From Candidatus Thiodiazotropha endoloripes (GTDB lineage: Bacteria; Pseudomonadota; Gammaproteobacteria; Chromatiales; Chromatiaceae), in assembly GCA_001709035.1 (NCBI GenBank), contig LVKA01000015.1:410663-474662 (forward strand): a DNA stretch of 64,000 nt. The letters run 5' to 3'. The translations under genes were made by a program, and so were the position numbers. The notes beneath the pieces were generated by a model. That model made no database searches and had not been told where the DNA came from. It saw only the letters and a list, made by a program, of their open reading frames with translations. Positions 60,533 to 64,000 of this stretch are shown here, one piece after another; positions within the stretch are counted from its first letter, which is position 1, and each line of letters begins with the position of its first letter.

Positions 60533-62170
60533 ATGAGGAACCAGTCTGTGATTAATGCCCAGACCTCATTGGACAAGAAACTGGTAAAGAAACCATCGTT
60601 TATTATCTTCTTCTTGAAGATCTTTATTCCTGCCACCATAATATTATATGGCACTCTTTTTTATATAATCCAGCAAACACAATCTCAGGATAAACAAAAA
60701 ATATTGTCTCGCGAGCAATCTGCGTTGAAAAGCGCAGGTGATTTCACTTCAACCCTGTTCAAGGACAAACTTTCTGACCTGTTTGTGCTCTCTGAAGGTG
60801 AAATTCTCAGAAAGTATCTACAGAATGACAGTTTATTGAATTGGATTGAACTCAATCGAGCTTTTTCACTTTTTGTAAGGCGAAAACCTTACTATGACCA
60901 AATTCGCTTAATTAATGCAAATGGCAAAGAGATAACAAGGGTTAACAAAACATCGGGCGATCCAGAGATAGTACCAAAAACAGAACTACAGGATAAAAGT
61001 GATCGATACTATTATCAAAACGCAATAACACTAGCTCAGGGAGAGATCTATATATCGCCGTTAGACCTTAATATGGAACAAGGTAAGATTGAAGTACCTA
61101 TCGTCCCCACCATTCGGTTTGCCACCCCCGTTTACGACGGCTATGGAAAAAAACGCGGCGTTCTCATCATCAATTACACCCCCATTGAACTGCTTCAAAA
61201 GATAAAGGATATCTTCAAATCTCTACGCGGGAATGTCACTATGCATAACAGCGATGGATATTGGTTAATGGGAGCAGAAACAGAAAAGCTCTGGGGCTTT
61301 ATGTATAGCAGTAAAGTAACTTTTGAAAGCGAAGAGCCTGAGGTGTGGAAGAAAATAAAACACGGTAACAACAGCGGCTTAATAACCACGAGCACAGGCG
61401 TTTATATATTCCAAAGGGCTTATCCTCTCAACAGACACACGATAGGCACACTCGAAAATATACAACTCAGGGCAGATGCAGTAGTACGGAAAAACGGCGA
61501 TCGATATTGGGTCTACATTTCCTATTTATCAAACGATAAAATCAGCCAACAATCGTCGATACCTGTTTATATGTCAACGATTCTATATGTCTTGATATTC
61601 ATAGTAATCAGTCTCTCGAGTGGATTTATAGCCATGAATGGCATCCAGAAAAAAACAGCTTCACTCAAACTGCTACAGGAGGCAAATACTGATGAACTGA
61701 CCGGTCTCTATAACCGCCGTGAACTCAATAAAATTGCCGAAATTGAGTTCAAACGCGCCAAGCGGTTTAATCGAGATTATTCCATTCTTATTATCGATCT
61801 TGATAATTTTAAAAAAGTGAATGATACATATGGCCACACTATAGGTGATCAAATACTTCAGCATAACGCCAATATTTTTCTGGATTCAACCAGATCGGAG
61901 GATCTTTTAGCACGTTACGGTGGCGAGGAATTTGTCATGCTACTACCAGAGACTGACATTGAGGGGGCGAAGCTTTTAGCACAACGAATATGTGATGATG
62001 TCAGAAGTAAACCTTTCGATTCAAGTCACGAAAACATTGCTACAACTGTAAGTATCGGAGTCAGTCAGATAGATCAGAACGATGAAAGTTACACAGACAT
62101 CCTTGCTCGTTCAGATATTGCACTGTATATGGCCAAGCGCACAGGTAAAAATAGAGTGGAAGCTATCTAG
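60533..62170 (+). CDS. Membrane diguanylate cyclase with Cache-type sensor
   Basis: 545 residues. TM1 (about 24-48), a periplasmic double-Cache-type region (about 50-340; IRLINANGKEITRVNKTSGDPEIV, RFATPVYDGYGKKRGVLIINYTPIELL), TM2 (about 343-371) and a GGDEF domain (about 380-545). The active-site signature is GGEEF, and RSED five residues before it is the product-binding inhibitory I-site (RxxD), so it should make c-di-GMP with feedback control. Codon use and base composition are AT-rich compared with the left part of the window, suggesting transfer. Confidence 0.93.
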   Translation: MRNQSVINAQTSLDKKLVKKPSFIIFFLKIFIPATIILYGTLFYIIQQTQSQDKQKILSREQSALKSAGDFTSTLFKDKLSDLFVLSEGEILRKYLQNDSLLNWIELNRAFSLFVRRKPYYDQIRLINANGKEITRVNKTSGDPEIVPKTELQDKSDRYYYQNAITLAQGEIYISPLDLNMEQGKIEVPIVPTIRFATPVYDGYGKKRGVLIINYTPIELLQKIKDIFKSLRGNVTMHNSDGYWLMGAETEKLWGFMYSSKVTFESEEPEVWKKIKHGNNSGLITTSTGVYIFQRAYPLNRHTIGTLENIQLRADAVVRKNGDRYWVYISYLSNDKISQQSSIPVYMSTILYVLIFIVISLSSGFIAMNGIQKKTASLKLLQEANTDELTGLYNRRELNKIAEIEFKRAKRFNRDYSILIIDLDNFKKVNDTYGHTIGDQILQHNANIFLDSTRSEDLLARYGGEEFVMLLPETDIEGAKLLAQRICDDVRSKPFDSSHENIATTVSIGVSQIDQNDESYTDILARSDIALYMAKRTGKNRVEAI

Positions 62171-62451
62171 TATTGTTAACTCAGGCTTAAACACACCTGT
62201 CATCACATACTGAGAAACAAGTTAACAACAAAAAATCAAATAACCAGGCAAGATTCAACAGATCTTCACCAATCCTATCAGACGAGATAAAACGTACTCC
62301 CAGATTAATAATCTTACAAACCCTATTATCTGGATCAGGTAGTATTAAATCAAGTGCCTTCGTTAATCGCTTTTAGTATCCCTTGAGCTGAAGTTTTTCA
62401 GTTCACATCAATTCAGAACTACTAGCGAAAAACAAAGCGTAACAACTCTGC
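62171..62451. other. Convergent gap
   Basis: About 280 AT-rich bases between the convergent diguanylate cyclase and adhesin-like genes. No gene, clear terminator or repeat was recognised. Confidence 0.45.
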
Positions 62452-64000
62452 TTACCACTCAATACGCTCCACGCCCTCAATCGTCAACTCAGAACCATCA
62501 GAAAATGTAATCTGACTACTTGTTTCTGGATTCACAGAAAGTGCATTGTCTGCAATATCATACTGAACCTGCTCACCATCCACCGAGATTTCCCATGGAT
62601 TGGATGGATCGGCATTTGGATCTGCATCCGGATTCAGCTGCACCACATCGGTCCAGCCTTCACCCCGCCCTTCAGCAAAATAGTTTGCCCCATCGAATGG
62701 ATTATCCGCCTCATCCTCTCTGACTTCATGTTCAAGATCCTGACTGTCATCAAAATCCCTTCCATCCGCCAACTCTGAAGACTCTTCACTGAACTCATAG
62801 TCAGAGTCTGTAGAGAGTCCCGAGTCCGCATCCAATTCATCCCTGTGATCCAGATCATCTGAATCCTCCAGCAGGCCACTATCATCATCGTCATCCGAGT
62901 TTGAGTAATCCTCTTCTGCAACCGACATCGCTTCCTGCACGTCTGCAACATTGATCGCAATGGTCTCTGTGAATGTGTTACCTGTTGAATCGGTCACTCT
63001 TATCGATATCTGATGCGCACTGCGATCTTCATAGTCGATATCAGCACCATGGGAGACAACCAATTGATCACCAACGATATCAAAATGCCCTGAATCATCC
63101 CGGATCAGATCGTAGCTGAACTGATCACCACTATCCTCATCGATGGCTGAAAGGGTTGCGACAACGGTTCCGCTTGCAGAGCCCTCTTCTACAACTCCAC
63201 CCTGAACCTGAATATCAGTCGGTGAGGCTTGGGACACTTCGTTGTCTTCACGAAATCTATGTCCACGATGTTCATGTCGTTCGCCATGCTCGCCATTACG
63301 AGGGTGTTCATCCCAATTATCACGATGCCCCCATCCTCCATGGTGTTCTCGGTCATCATCATCGCCACGACCCCGGTGCTCATCACGATCATCCCGGCCA
63401 CCTCGACCCCGGTGCTCATCACGATCATCCCGGCCACCTCGACCTCGGTGCTCTTCACGGTCTTCCCGATCACCTCGTCCTCGATGCTCTTCACGATCTT
63501 CCCGATCACCTCGACCCCGATGCTCTTCACGGTCCTCCCGATCACCTCGACCCCGCTGCTCTTCACGATCTTCCCGATCACCTCGACCCCGATACTCTTC
63601 ACGGTCCTCCCGATCGCCTCGGCCGCGGTGTTCTTCACGGTCTTCCCGATCGCCTCTACCTCCGTGTTCTTCCCGATCGCCTCTACCTCCGTGTTCTTCC
63701 CGATCGCCTCTACCTCTGTGTTCTTCCCGATCGCCTCTACCTCGGTGTTCTTCCCGGTCATCTCGATCGCCTCGCCCCCGATGTTCTTCACGATCTTCCC
63801 GATCACCTCGACCCCGATACTCTTCACGGTCTTCCCGATCGCCTCTACCTCGGTGTTCTTCCCGGTCTTCCCGATCACCTCGTCCTCGATGCTCATCACG
63901 GTCTTCCCCGTCACCTCGACCTTGCTGTTCTTCCCGGTCTTCTTCGCCTCTGCCACGGTTCTCCTCGTCTTCGTCAGGATCACTACCGGCACGTTCTCCA
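62452..64000 (-). CDS. Large secreted adhesin-like protein: RGD-rich charged repeats plus cadherin-like domain (5' end outside window)
   Basis: A single frame is open from the right edge to the stop at 62452 (about 515 residues visible), with no stop codon; I read every codon from 63238 to 64000. The N-terminal visible part has 16 tandem units, mostly GRGDREDREEHR (12 residues) with three 9-residue GRGDREEHR/G units, giving at least 15 RGD tripeptides. Then a His/Trp/Gly-rich stretch, a cadherin-like domain (about 63235-62940; VVEEGSASGTVVATLSAIDEDSGDQFSYDL), a Ser/Asp/Glu-rich spacer, and a C-terminus ending in LTIEGVERIEW, typical of type I secreted Ca-binding adhesins. Function inferred: surface adhesion or matrix. 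Confidence 0.82.
   Translation of the reverse strand, partial: GERAGSDPDEDEENRGRGEEDREEQQGRGDGEDRDEHRGRGDREDREEHRGRGDREDREEYRGRGDREDREEHRGRGDRDDREEHRGRGDREEHRGRGDREEHGGRGDREEHGGRGDREDREEHRGRGDREDREEYRGRGDREDREEQRGRGDREDREEHRGRGDREDREEHRGRGDREDREEHRGRGGRDDRDEHRGRGGRDDRDEHRGRGDDDDREHHGGWGHRDNWDEHPRNGEHGERHEHRGHRFREDNEVSQASPTDIQVQGGVVEEGSASGTVVATLSAIDEDSGDQFSYDLIRDDSGHFDIVGDQLVVSHGADIDYEDRSAHQISIRVTDSTGNTFTETIAINVADVQEAMSVAEEDYSNSDDDDDSGLLEDSDDLDHRDELDADSGLSTDSDYEFSEESSELADGRDFDDSQDLEHEVREDEADNPFDGANYFAEGRGEGWTDVVQLNPDADPNADPSNPWEISVDGEQVQYDIADNALSVNPETSSQITFSDGSELTIEGVERIEW
63374..63936 (-). repeat. Tandem 36-bp/27-bp coding repeats
   Basis: Sixteen in-frame units encode GRGDREDREEHR-type 12-mers (13 units) or 9-mers (three consecutive units near 63655-63735 lacking three codons). 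Two units near 63370-63445 are the variant GRGGRDDRDEHR and are almost identical in DNA, pointing to recent unit duplication. Unit lengths are multiples of three, so changes in copy number keep the frame. Confidence 0.9.

Noticed and set aside
63374-63936. Regular 36-bp repeats resembling a CRISPR array
   Set aside because: There are no unique spacers: units are contiguous, in frame and coding, and vary at codon level.
63189-63992. Long minus-strand frame encoding VIGKTVKSIGVEVIGK-like repeats
   Set aside because: It is the neighbouring frame of the same tandem repeat DNA. The GRGDREDREEHR frame is open from the window edge straight into the cadherin-like domain, so that frame is the coding one.

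Overview
The window reads as a chromosomal segment of a gammaproteobacterium, most likely a respiratory, sulfur-oxidiser-like member of the Chromatiales or a relative. This rests on gene content: the rimP-nusA-infB order, a periplasmic formate dehydrogenase cluster with DUF3305/DUF3306 partners, NosL-family proteins, a methanotroph-like sucrose cluster and ArsJ. It is an inference, not a taxonomic proof. Coding density is high. No rRNA, tRNA, IS element or CRISPR array was recognised.

Layout. 1-3.8 kb: rimP-nusA-infB (infB runs off the left edge) behind a terminator-like leader. 4.0-7.9 kb: an exported MsrB and a DUF1223 protein, then an OmpR-family two-component system; the two transcription units share a 29-bp triple direct repeat upstream. 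8.1-13.5 kb: sucrose metabolism (sucrose-phosphate synthase fused to a phosphatase-like domain, fructokinase, amylosucrase). 13.6-19.4 kb: a tightly packed operon with two NosL-family proteins, a TauE/SafE-like protein, a thioredoxin-like lipoprotein and a MacB-type ABC transporter, probably for metal or redox cofactor handling. 19.7-23.9 kb: acuR-acuI, TrmO-like, GNAT, TetR and MAPEG genes. 23.9-27.5 kb: arsJ-gap for organoarsenical export, divergent from a MOT1-type molybdate transporter. 27.5-31.2 kb: two tandem secreted paralogues of unknown function.

32-57 kb is a formate dehydrogenase and molybdenum/tungsten cofactor island: fdh structural and accessory genes with an HdrD/DsrK-like tail, moaA-fdhD-regulator, moaB, a Cache-type histidine kinase with an NtrC-family response regulator, and tupABC-mobA-mobB-moeA. 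By eye I find a near-consensus sigma-54 promoter before tupA and a divergent pair of sigma-54-like promoters between the fdh operon and moaA, each associated with TGRGAC-type inverted repeats. The simplest reading is a single two-component/sigma-54 regulon that couples tungstate uptake, cofactor synthesis and formate dehydrogenase.

57-62.4 kb is visibly AT-richer: a small divergent repressor/Cro-like pair, orphan small genes, an HDOD protein and a membrane diguanylate cyclase. The right edge (62.4-64 kb) holds the C-terminal part of a large secreted protein whose visible part starts with 16 tandem 9- or 12-residue Arg/Asp/Glu/Gly repeats carrying many RGD tripeptides, followed by a cadherin-like domain and a C-terminus typical of type I secreted adhesins.
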